The notes below the pieces were generated by a model. The model was not told where the DNA came from. It saw only the letters and a program-made list of their open reading frames with translations, and ran no database searches. Positions 21,037 to 32,291 of a stretch of DNA of 64,000 nucleotides are shown here, piece by piece (within the stretch, counting starts at the first letter, position 1; every line of letters starts with the position of its first letter). This DNA is from Terebella lapidaria. Lineage: Eukaryota; Annelida; Polychaeta; Terebellida; Terebellidae. A program made the translations under genes and the position numbers. The DNA lies in NCBI GenBank assembly GCA_949152475.1, contig OX424562.1, positions 38,860,157 through 38,924,156 of the forward strand. Reading direction: 5' to 3'.

Positions 21037-23458
21037 ATTCTGTTACATGTATGTATATTTTGGCCTATGTTAAAACGCACTCGAAGCTGTACAAGCATAC
21101 ATGTACAACAAATTCAATTTCCTCCAAATATTTGTTTTTATTCCGGATTATAACAATGAAATGGTGACAATTTGAAGTCCTGATAAGCGTGATTGGTATA
21201 CACCGTTCCAATATATTCATTTTTTTTGCAGAACAAAAAGATATAATCAGGTCCATATAACTAAATGAATCATTCAATCTATTTCGCAACATGTTTTGTA
21301 CACCAATATACAATGCCCATACATACCACAATTTATGCACACCCACCACAAGATGGGATACTGGATCCAATATTTGAAAATATTACATGTGTATTCAACA
21401 TCAGACTATCTGTTTTTGAACACCTGAAAATATCGCAGGAAGTTTTGAAGTCCTTCACATCTGAATAACCTACGACACACAATCCTATGTATATTCCAGA
21501 ATTTCATATATCCAGCCTCAAAACACATGAATACTGTTTGTCTGAAGATCTGGATAATTGCATGACCAACACCCTAGCAGTTCTCAAATATAACTCTATC
21601 ATTATCCACAGCTATAAGTACACTGGCAGTTACAGAAACAGCACATTGAGTATGTTTGTTGTTGCATCTTTACTATAAATAACCACCACACATCATAATG
21701 TCAAGAATTTTCCTCAATATTCAAAGCCCCATGAATCAAGATTTCAAAAAGGATTAATATACACCCATCGAAATTTTGGTATTATCGCCCCACTGTTTTT
21801 TCCCCTAATAAGGCCTTGACATTGCTCAAACTGTTGATTGTCCAGACAACTCAAGTAGGGTCCATGACTCCCAAGCCGAGACTCTTAATTCAGTTTGTGA
21901 AGCCTTGTTGAATATAGAAGACCGAATCGCACAACAAAAGTGTTCCTGATGTGGGCTACCGGTTAGGGGTGGTATATCGAGTGCAAACTAGTGTCCATAT
22001 ATATCGCATGAAAAAGTTACAATGTATATCAATTCTTTCAATATTTTACTTAGGACAGAAAAACCGCCAAAAACATCAACAAAACACCTGAAAAAAAGGG
22101 TCGCGAAATCGCCAGCAGGAAATCAATACAGATAGTCTGAACATTGTTGACTGGTGTCAGTCGCTCCAGGGATTATCACAAAGGCCGTGTATGACTGACC
22201 GGCGGCCACCTGCCATATCAAAATTTGGTGTTTTATTACAGAGAACAAAAAAAACTGAATGTGTTGAACGTTTCAATATGATATATCATGGCTGGCAGAA
22301 ATTACATAAATGATATGTCGATGTATTGTGCCACCCCTACTACCGGTATGCATTTGGTCAATTTTGTGGAGTTGCCGAGATGAGTAGAAAGCAATCTCAA
22401 TGGTATTTTGAGCAATGTCGAGGCCAAATTAGGGGAAAAACAATATTGACAGTATTTTGGGTAAATTCATACTTTTATGTCTCTAGTTCACAGGAATACA
22501 ATGGAAAACCATATTCCAGAGGCATCACTATCTGGATGCTGCTATCAGATGCTAAATGATACATGCTCAAGAAAGCAGTGACTGATATCAGTGGCATGAA
22601 CACAGGATATTTATGGAGAGCACTACATCGGGTATAAAATGCATCAGATATGATATTTTGAAGCCATTCGGACAAACCGAGGCTGTGTATTAGGTCATTC
22701 AAAATAAAACCGATTCCCATTCCTCAGAATAAATATTAGATCTCATTTTTGTCAATCATCATCTTCTTGGACCAGAAGTACAAATACTTGGAACACATGT
22801 TAGATTACCAGGCACCGATATCATCAATTTTAATGCCCGAATACATCAAAACTCAATATGCCATCATTATATAATCATGGCTGTAATAAATCCAGTGTAG
22901 TTTTCATGCATGTTTAATCTTGTGGCTGATTTCAAACATACGAATACTAGTACCAAATCAGTCTAAATCACATTCCGTTTCTCTGCATGCATACATTGAC
23001 TAACATGATAATTTTTTGATGAATCCCCACAAAAATTCTTGACAATCAATCTTGATGATAAAACTCCCCATATTCACATGTGCTTGCATGTGATGTCCCC
23101 AGTAAACATACATATATGATTATTGAGTACCCCACATTTTACATTTAGCTGCCTTCTCATAGGTTATAGTAACCTTTGTAACAGAGACAGTAGCCTAAGG
23201 CACGATATGACACAGAAGGACACATGTATATACAAGGATATGTACAGCGAGATTAGGGACCTAGTCAGGTCTGAACTACTGATGTCGGGAACATTCTACA
23301 CTCTTTCACAGGTACAATTACATTCCAAAACCTAATTAAATACATGTAAACAGTACGTCAACTCCTGTGTGACATGAACACGAAATGCTTGCTGTGAGAG
23401 CAAAGGATACATTATTAGTAAGTTTGACAAAGACAGAAGTGTATCAGTATTTTGTTAT
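21037..23458. other. No gene seen
   Basis: AT-rich sequence with only short frames on both strands. No domain, tandem repeat or TIR found. The right part may include 3' sequence of the homeobox gene on the - strand. Confidence 0.4.
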
Positions 23459-23464
23459 TTTATT
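23459..23464 (-). terminator. Probable poly(A) signal of the TALE homeobox gene
   Basis: AATAAA on the - strand about 290 bp beyond the TAG stop of the homeobox gene. Confidence 0.45.
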
Positions 23465-23754
23465 GCATGATTATTTCCCTCCCGAGTCCAAATAAATATC
23501 TATGTTCCATTTAAATGACTCTAAGATATAAATATGTGACGAGAACATGAGAATTCACACACCTAGCTCGTAAATCATGTAAAATAGAGTGCAAAGCAAG
23601 AAAGAAAACTACAGCACAATTCAGTCAGTTCCTACACTGTCCGGGATATGGCACACAGGTTGGATACAGTCACCAGGGCTTGGTGAAGGGACTCTGGACT
23701 GGGACTAACAAGAGTCTTGAGACTCAAGTGACAATGAGGACTACACTCTGGAAG

Positions 23755-25511
23755 CTACGACCACTCTCCCTTGATCCCCGTTGCTGTGGTTGCCCCATGA
23801 CAGTGTGTGGTGGACACCTCCCCCGTCCCGGCTCTCGGTGACGATGACACAGGCGTCCCCGTGACCCCCAGGCCGAGCCCCGAGGGGTTGTGACTGGAGC
23901 GTGGGGAGGAGGACGAGGGGGGCGTGGCTCCCAGAGGTCCATGGCTCCCCAGGTGCTGGACCATCTCCTGCTCCCGCATGTTACGCTGCATCTCCCACTT
24001 CGGCAACAGGCGACGGCGCGCGTTCGTGAACCAGTAGTTGATTTGGTTGAAAGTGAGCCCTGTTTTCTGTACAAAGTCATCTTTGATGTCGTCTGTTGGG
24101 TAAGGGTTGTGCATGTTCTTCCTAAGCCATTCTGTCATCAGCGCAACAGCCTATGGAAAAACACAATCAACTAATGTACATGTGGTGATACCCATCGACA
24201 GACCCCAAAAAGCAATTTATGAAATCTTCATCCATTTTTATTCATTGATGTTTTGCAAGGATGACCACATGATTTTCTATGTGTGATAAATGTACACTTA
24301 ATAAATAAGCATAAGCTGGAATCTTCCGTTTCTCTCACAATTCTGTTGCAATCAGCACATTTCCAAACTCAACAATATACCTCTTTGGGGAGACTGCTTC
24401 TGGAGGTCGGCTGGTAAAGGGAAGAACTGGCAGGGCTGCTGCTAGCTTTGCTGGGTGTATTTGAGCTCTTGGATGCTGCCGATCCAGATGCCGACCTGTG
24501 CATGTTCTGAACGAGACTGGGTGGAACACTGCCGACAAGACGCCCGAGAGCCTGGGCGAAGTGTGACTGAGGCAACTGAAGAGGAGGAAACGGCAGTCCA
24601 TTCATCATCGGCAGCGGTGGAAGAGGAGGTCGGTGCTTTGGAGAGGAACCTGGCGAGTCCATCGAGGGATTCATGCTGCTCAACTTGGGCAGCATGCCTG
24701 ACGGGAAGTATGATGAAGATGAGTACATGCCGGGGTACATCGGCTGGTCAGAGTTGCCGCTGTCGGAGCCTCCGATGGTTACCTCTTGTACGACCCCAGC
24801 AGGAGGCCAGTTCTCGTCGGTGGCCTCACGTTTGACGATCACAGACTCCTTGTTGTCTATGTCCTCACTGCTGTCACCTTCCTGGGAGTTGGAACGTTTG
24901 ACTGGAGGATGCCTCTCCTCATCTTGACCCTCCAAGGTCTCGGTCGACAGGTCCAGCTCACCGTCCTGGACACAGAGTAAAATTGTTCAGTTTATCTACT
25001 TCAGCCGACTTTGATGCAACGAAACATGTTTCATAATATTATTGACTATATTTTAATAAGAATGTCATTGATTTTAGAACTGAAAGACTACTTTTATTCC
25101 GACTTGTTATACCCCTAATATAAGGTTTCTCCAATGCCATACCTGCTGTTCATTTTCTGAGACATTTTCCACCTTGATATGGGGACGTTTCCGACGTCTA
25201 CGTCTGTGGTGATTGCGCTCACCACCTGAGCGATTGTGGGAAGAGAAGTCTTCGTATGGAGCAATCTCCAGGGGCTTGGACCAGTCTGTTGACTCATCTT
25301 CGTCAGTGCTGGGGCTGTGTACATGCTGGAGCTTGTCTGGTTTGATCTGCTCGTTTATAGACACAAGAACGACATCATCACGATCCAGTGTGATACCAAT
25401 CAAGGCCTCGATACTGAACTCGGCCTTAAAAGTCAGCCCATTCTTGCAGAGAAGTGTGATGGTGTCTCGTAGCAGTGCCCTGATCCTATCCTGTTCTGCC
25501 TTAGCAATCAT
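23755..25511 (-). CDS. TALE-class homeobox transcription factor, three coding exons
   Basis: Exon 1 25511-25143 (123 aa), exon 2 24965-24381 (195 aa) and exon 3 24150-23755 (131 aa plus TAG) join in phase 0 with GT-AG borders, giving 449 aa. A 5' UTR acceptor lies just before the ATG. Exon 1 has a compact N-terminal block ([29 protein letters not shown]) of unknown fold, then an Arg-rich RRRRRKR stretch. Exon 2 is Ser/Pro-rich (activation or docking type). The homeodomain spans the exon 2/3 junction: [22 protein letters not shown], the TALE three-residue loop (NPYP), and recognition helix [16 protein letters not shown] with Asn51 and Arg53. Residue 50 is Thr, not the Ile usual in MEIS/TGIF/PKNOX. 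The subfamily is unclear; a lineage-specific (for example spiralian) TALE gene is plausible. Confidence 0.88.
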
Positions 25512-25519
25512 GGCGCAAC

Positions 25520-26696
25520 TGTAATGTCAAACAGGAACAAAACTATAATCATTGTCAATTTGTGTAACTGCCAGGTACATCACTCAAGGCCACAAAATTA
25601 GAATATTTCAGGGCTGTGCAGTGTAACTCGTTCACTGTCCAGTTAATTTTAGCAAGGAAAAGCATTTTTGTGAATCTGAAATAATATACTACCATAATAG
25701 ATACTGTTATATTGTTTTACTTGTTCCATGTTTGAACTTATTCACAGGAAAATAATTTAGTATGGCTTGCTGTTTTGTAATTAAAATGTTTTCACCATAG
25801 TGAGTGTTTCATTAATGTTATTTGGATGAACTCAAATGCAAACCATCCTTTGTACGGTTGTGTCTAAGTTAAATGCATACCACCGGTACTGCATGAACCG
25901 ATACTTGTTTTGTACAATATACCATGTACACCGGGATCCGGGATGCCACCATGTCAAGTCTGGGGCATACATGTAGATCTGTTGCTTGATCTGATGGACA
26001 GTATTTATTTTCACTGTGATGATCAATGATAATGAGGAGTCTATGAGGAGTTTACCAGACGAAAACAACAACTGTTACCAGCGTGCATTCACTGTGCAAT
26101 TAATAAATAATATTTGTATGTAGAAGTATGATATCCCACAACAACGTTTGGTAGAAAACGTGTGAGACGGATAGCTCGGTATTGCTTATCATCGGTTTTC
26201 TGATTTGCATACAATACAGATCTACTGTAACAGTGCAGAGCGTGGCAGTGGGGAGAATTACAGTACATAGATCTATTCGTTTTGTGTACTCGTAAGCTCC
26301 CCAACTAATTCACTGAGCACTGCTAAGGGAAATCGCCATACCTTTTTTCATGACTGATGGCAGCGATATTGTCGCTGCCACATTCTTTCCCTGAAACACC
26401 TCTAAACGTCGACACACTTTTAAAAAGTTCATATCTTCACTTTGTTGTTTTATTTCCTCGAGTCTACGTGGCATTTACAGAATTAGAAATCAAACAAAAG
26501 TACACAAATACTGGAAAAAAACTGTGAGAAGCATGATATTTCGGCGGCCACTGCTTTGTCTGTTGATAGTTTGGAAGTATTCGCTTCACCGCGTGATTGG
26601 ATTACCCAATCTTGGACTAGCACTATTCACGAGCAGTTATTGGGTTGAACTAATCTTGGACAGGGCACATAAAAGCTGCAAAAGGCACAATTCATG
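25520..26696. other. Upstream region of the homeobox gene, no feature
   Basis: Expected to hold the 5' UTR exon and promoter of the - strand homeobox gene. I cannot place them. No coding exon or repeat was recognised. Confidence 0.35.
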
Positions 26697-26700
26697 CTAA

Positions 26701-26990
26701 ACCCAGGTGTCCCACTCTTTCGAGCGCCGAAGGCGTGAGTGGGACACAGGTTCAAGCGTGCACAGGTCTCGTACTGGTTTACACTCGAATTCCACTGGGT
26801 GTGACCAAGGAATTCTACTACATAATTTGATGCAGAAGAGATCGTAGGACAATCTGGTGCCAGGTAGATGTCTGGTCATGCAATCTGAGGCTTGGTCACG
26901 CTCGAAGTGTAAACCAGTACGAGACCTGTGCACGCTTGAACCTGTGTCCCACTCACGCCTCCGGCGTTCGAGAGAGTGGGACACCTGGGT
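26701..26990. mobile_element. 290-bp foldback (MITE-like) element
   Basis: Two arms of about 100 bp (26701-26805 and 26888-26990) are inverse complements with few mismatches; both contain GTGGGACACAGGTTCAAGCG or its complement. CTAA flanks both sides (26697-26700 and 26991-26994), a likely 4-bp target duplication. No coding sequence of its own. Confidence 0.8.
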
Positions 26991-26994
26991 CTAA

Positions 26995-29880
26995 ATTCAT
27001 GCAAGAAATGCTTCATTGATATCCGTTTGTATATATTGATTGGTTTGTATGTGTTTATATGACAAGATTACTGATTGCACTGCATCAGGAAAATTGAAAT
27101 GCAACTTGAACTTCAGAGGGCTCTGCCTGGAGATAAGGTTATATAAGCTCCCAATCAAAATTGATCAATATCATAAAAAAAACTACATCGACAGGTGCTC
27201 ATAACTTATGTCATGTTGCTAAATAACAGTTTGCATGACTCAAGACTCAAACACTGGCCGTAGTCTAGATCTACAGTACTTTAATACACTCACTACATCT
27301 AGTGACTCAGCCTGTACTGTGTGTCTGTGAGTGACACGACGTTCACTTGACCTTGATTTTCACCTCTTGCATGGAAGCTGATCAATAAACAGGAATCGTC
27401 ACTGAATATGAAACCTTGCAATCGACTCTCAACAACAAAGCACAAATTGTTTGACTTTTCTTTCAAAAGACCAAAAAAGTAAAAAAATACTCGTGAAGTT
27501 TGACTTCCGTTTACGAGATGTCGTGCTTTCGATAGATTGTCAAAATGTCACTGACGAAATTCCACTCGCCAGAGCGCGCTGCAATAAGGACTCTTGCTAT
27601 TTTGGCGCAATTTTGGCTATTTTTCATCATTAAGAATCGCATACTGTACAGTTCCGAACTTCCATTGAAATGATTTGCTGGTAATTACTTGTTTAGGGCC
27701 GGTTCACTCATGCAGTTGTCCTTCCGCCAGGTGAAAGCTTATTTCATTTTGAAAGCTTACGTGTAGGAAGGGATGGTTGTCCTACAAGCATACACACTTA
27801 AAAAGAGCATCCCTACATCGTTACCTGTGCATTTTAAGGTAAAAATGTGATTTTTTAATAATATAGTACCTCCATGTTTCATTTGTATCTTTTATAATAG
27901 TTGGATTAGCTCTCTGATCAGTGATAGCATTATATGCTAAAATTGGCCTGAAACCGAAAAAGAAGTTCAAGTTGAACATTAGGCTGCCAAAAGATTTCCC
28001 ACACATAATTCCTTCGATGTTGACAATGCATACATCCACATTTACAGGCTTTGTTTTGTCGCCAAAGACCATTCCATAGGAGACCTACAAAGTCAGGCAG
28101 CTCAGCAACTTGAAACGACTATACAAAAGCACTATTTTTTGTGTAGGCCTAAGTGTTACCATACCCAAATACATGCAGTTTAGGGGCGGTACCAAAAAAT
28201 CTAAAGTGTTTTTTTTTTCAACTTTATTTACAATAAATTCAATATCACACATTTGTGACAAGTTTCATCAAAAACCTAATTTAGTACCAAAACACACGTT
28301 TTTCAACATTGCTTCTCAACTTTCATTGGTATAAAAAAAATCATGAATACAAAACTTGTAGGTATTAATTTCCTCAAACTAATGACACACGTACAGATAA
28401 GACATATTTCTAATATTATGGTCTGTAATGTGCCGTATACTTTAATATTCCCACAAACGCAGCTCACTTGGATGACCTCGTTCAAACCGCACGATTCTGT
28501 GCCGTATATATGATTCATGTATAGAATGGTACATTTTGTGATACTTCACAGTGTACTCAAAAGACTTGTTGGACTTTGAATAACCTATTATTGACACCCA
28601 GAGTTTATTATTGCAGTCGGTCACAAGCGACTCAAAAGGTACCCATATTCAGAATATCAATATTAAGAATATTCAGAATATTGTGAACGCAAAAAGATAA
28701 TATATGCAGTCAGAACAACAAAACGTCTGATGATGATGGCTGAACACAGATCATCAACCCACTGAGTAGATGAGTGAGCAGTTCCTAAGTGGAAGACCGC
28801 AATCCGCTCTCAAGACCTGTCGAGTGCTTTTAGCCAAGACCAGATCCATTGCAGATGTACTCAAATTTTTGGTTCAGTGTCAGGATTAATCCAGAGACAA
28901 CAACGCGAGTAGGTAAGCAGTATCTGAAGACAGCAGCGTGAGGGAAAAAACAGCCAGCCCAGCAGTTATACAGTAAAAAACAACAACAACACACAACTCC
29001 GATTGCACGAGTAGGAGAGGTATCCAAAGCCTGATGAGACATATCCAGAGCATGAGTCGGTGTTACCAGACCAGGCTGGAAACCAACGCCTGCCCGAGTA
29101 GACAGGCCGAGAGGAGTACCTAACGTTTCTCTACCAGTCTGAGCTGCAGAGCTGCTGACTGATGCTCGACCTGGAATTGTCCGACCTGGCCCGAGACTGG
29201 TCTACTCAAAAGCTGACTGTCCATCCTCAAGAGCTACCCCGGGACATATGTAAGCACTGGCTTTCACATCGCGAAGACAGAAGGCAGTCAACCTGGTAGC
29301 CCATTCAAAACTCAACAACTGAAGGGAGAGGACACTGAGTGGGAAGCTGAGACAACAGGCTTAGATGACGAAATGCAGCTTCGAGAATGCATGGATCATG
29401 TTAATAATCTACGTGTATCAGTTGGAGGGTATAGACCACGGATACAACCCAGAGTGGACCTCGTATGTTCACTTCGCCCTAGAGTGCATCCATTACCAAC
29501 ACAACAACCAATCGGTGGGAAACTTGAGAGGTTTTGAGGACACCCCACGATCGACAACTGATACAGAAACCCAGACCATGGAGCGACATCAGCATGTTTG
29601 TGGAAGGAGCAAAAAAGAATACAGACAAAGGCTGACTAATTTGGTAATAGACACCGGCACCATGATCAACCTCGTGATCTGGTAGCAGGTCCGAAAGTCA
29701 GAGATGAAGATAAAATGGTCAACTGCCTGACTGAGGAGGGAACAGCACCATGTCCTTCTGCCGAAATGAACTTGCCCACTCTTTACCCAGATTCATTTAC
29801 TACATTGGAAGATCCAAACATCAGATCCGAATTGGTGCGGCAGAAAACCCCAAGCTTCCAGCCTAATCTGCACTATTGTT
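26995..29880. other. No gene seen
   Basis: Long AT-rich stretch. The part 28800-29760 is less AT-rich and may contain decayed coding sequence, but no frame gave a recognisable domain. Confidence 0.4.
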
Positions 29881-29881
29881 G

Positions 29882-29940
29882 ATGGGCTAGTCCGGCGGTG
29901 CAGAGGGGCTTGACTCGAGAGACCTGGGTTCATTTCCCCC
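29882..29940 (+). repeat. Possible tRNA-derived SINE head
   Basis: GGGTTCATTTCC near 29926 resembles a B box (GGTTCRANYCC) and GGGCTAGTCCGGCGG about 35 bp upstream resembles an A box. Spacing fits a tRNA-like pol III promoter, but no tRNA fold with acceptor stem was found, so this is a weak call. Confidence 0.25.
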
Positions 29941-29996
29941 CCCAAAAAAACATATTGGTTCTTTGGCAGTATCTGTGCACATGAATTGCCACGACA

Positions 29997-30142
29997 AGAA
30001 GAAGAAATAAAGCTTAACGGCACTTTGGGCTCAAGAAGGCCATTTCAGTGCCAAACAAGGATATAAGAGTAGTATCAAGAATGATAAAACCACAAGTTAT
30101 GCAATTAAAAATTTGTAGTGAACAGTAAAACCTTACAAAGTT
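29997..30142 (-). mobile_element. RNase H LINE, 3' fragment (copy A)
   Basis: About 145 bp identical in plan to the 3' tails of copies B-E: a (TTC)n end, then CTTTATT...AGCCCAAAGTGCCGTTAAG on the - strand, cut off on the 5' side. Only the 3' untranslated tail is present. Confidence 0.8.
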
Positions 30143-30679
30143 CTGCTAGAAAGGGCACTAAGCTTCCCCAAGCCTGGCGAATCAGTTCGATCAACATCTC
30201 AGACAACAAGATGAATGCCACTGCCTTGGTTTCAGATAAACGTGTTGGAAAATCTGCTACCTTTATAATCAAGTCAATGAATGCCTATTTGAAGTGCTTG
30301 AATTCTTTCAATGTCAGAGGTGCTACATTAAAGGTGCTGCCTTCGAATGTATGCAATATTTTTTTCAAAACCATTTTTTTGTTAAACACATCTAATGCAA
30401 TATAACAAAAGGTGTGCTCATTGATTTTGACGATTACAGTCTGTCCGAGTTGTCTTTTCATCCGTTTTAGTGCCCATTTTGTACCGGTTTTGTAAATAAA
30501 CAAACGAAGTGTATCCATCAAACCCGAATGTAAACAAATGTTCAAATCGCGCTTAAAAGTCCACATCGAGTACATTTTCCAGTTCGTATGTGCATATATA
30601 GTGTATTTATAAGAAAATAATCAGTGATCTACCTGACGATATCTTATCCAGGACTCTTGCAAGACGTTGGTTATTTCGT

Positions 30680-30898
30680 GTGTTTACTATGGATATGCTC
30701 TTTTGCATGGAATCAACCAAATGCTTACAGAGCGCCTCAACACATATGGCTGCTTGCCTCGTCACAAGAACTAGGAAACACGAAAACGTTATGCCAATCT
30801 GGTGTGAAATCCATTGGCTGCCCATCCAGTATTGCTCAGCATACTTAAAGAGCCTGCTCTATACATATAAATCATTGAACGGCCAGTGGAGAGTCTAA
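30680..30898 (+). pseudogene. CR1/L2-type LINE reverse transcriptase fragment
   Basis: The frame reads ACLVTRTRKHENVMPIWCEI, then HWLPIQYCSAYLKSLLYTYK and SLNG. This is the well-known block just after the RT domain of CR1/L2/Rex-type non-LTR elements (usual form TRTRKHEHITPVLxxLHWLPV...LLTYKALNG). Flanking frames carry stops, so it is an old 5'- and 3'-truncated relic unrelated to the RNase H LINE. Confidence 0.65.
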
Positions 30899-31039
30899 GA
30901 TTCCAGTCCGTAGACCAGACTGGAATGGCTTGATACCTCAATGGTGGATGTTCCCTTGACAGCAGATCGAAAGGCAGGCAAGCTTTCCAATCAAGATCAA
31001 AGATGTATCAATTGATAATTTGAGCTGTTTGGCCTTTGT

Positions 31040-31720
31040 CGGTCATCTCATGACACAAAAATGAAACAAAATCTTCCGAGACAGCATGCCATCAAATTCT
31101 TTTCAATATCGATGATACCCAAAATAAACCAAATTATAAATTTTGTGGATGATATTTTTTTCAAAATGTGCACAAATCTTCCCTGGGTACGTACGAATCT
31201 TCCCAACTGGATACGAATAATCTCGAAATCTTCCAGAAAACATTTTGACATATATAACATGTTCTGTGATGAGCAGCAAAGTATTGGGGCTTAGCTTGTG
31301 AGAATATAATATAGCCAGAGAAAAGTGGTCGAGTTGCAGACAAAAACAATTATTTTTCGTACCATATTCCAACTGTGTACAGAAACAGTATTGAACCTAC
31401 ATAACACAGTCAATACTCAGACAGTATAATGTCTATAGTATACAAATTCTCAGCATATGGTATATTTTATTTCAGATTTGTGTACAAATACATCAACGGG
31501 CATATGATTAAACATATAATTAAACTTTACAATTCTGAAGTAAACCAAAGAGGTAATAGTACCTGTGATTATCCTACTACATATCGTTATGCAATTGAAA
31601 TACAACAGATGACAAAAGATAAGTTGGAGTTGGCCTGTGTGTATTGTGGTTATTTTATGGAAATACAATTATCATTAGATACAGGAAAAACAAGAATAAT
31701 AGAAAAAAAAACCCAGGAGG
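31040..31720. other. No gene seen
   Basis: AT-rich. Overlapping short frames on both strands show no domain. Confidence 0.4.
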
Positions 31721-31722
31721 CT

Positions 31723-31935
31723 CACCATCAGTGAGCCCTAAGCCCATCCATTCCCACCCACATACATCGACATGATCTAATAATGTACCATTAGTGAGCC
31801 CTAAGCTTATCCATTCCCCACCCACATACATTGACATGATCTATTAATGCACCATCAGTGAGCCCTAAGCCCATCCCATTCCCGACCCACATACATTGCC
31901 ATGATCTATTAATGCACCATCAGTTATTCATAAGA
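31723..31935. repeat. Minisatellite, three units of about 64 bp
   Basis: Unit: CACCATCAGTGAGCCCTAAG, then CCCATCCATTCCCACCCACA and TACATYGACATGATCTATTA. It is repeated at about 31726, 31788 and 31852 with a fourth partial start (CACCATCAGTTATTC). Units differ by a few substitutions. Confidence 0.85.
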
Positions 31936-31939
31936 TCAG

Positions 31940-32290
31940 TGATCCATAAGCAAAGACTAAAGAGGTTTCCAAAATTTACCATTCGAGAGCTCAAGGAAAG
32001 TCCTTTAGTATGTTCAAAATAATTTTTGGTCAAAAAGAATGATCTTACGAACTGCCAGAACACTTGGAACTCCATGAACCCCGATAGAACTAAAACCAAA
32101 TGACAAGAATGTTTATTTATAAAGGTTCAGAAACACACACGACGTGAGAAGACAAAAACTTTAGATGTGTCAATATTTCTGTGATTTGAGTTTATTTGAA
32201 ACAATGCACAACCCCAAAAATACAACTAATGCATTTTCCAAATCGCACATATTTGTATAGTCATGCAAACCTTGCAATCCAGAGATTGTA
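31940..32290. other. 3' region of the ankyrin-SOCS gene
   Basis: Non-coding. On the - strand CAAATAAACTC near 32190 provides a poly(A) signal about 100 bp beyond the stop of the ankyrin-SOCS gene. Confidence 0.4.
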
Positions 32291-32291
32291 A

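Noticed and set aside
29365-29685. 106-aa frame in a less AT-rich stretch
   Set aside because: No domain, no conserved motif, neighbouring frames broken; cannot be told from chance.
29882-29940. A true tRNA gene
   Set aside because: Only loose A- and B-box matches; no cloverleaf with a paired acceptor stem, so kept only as a weak SINE-head suggestion.
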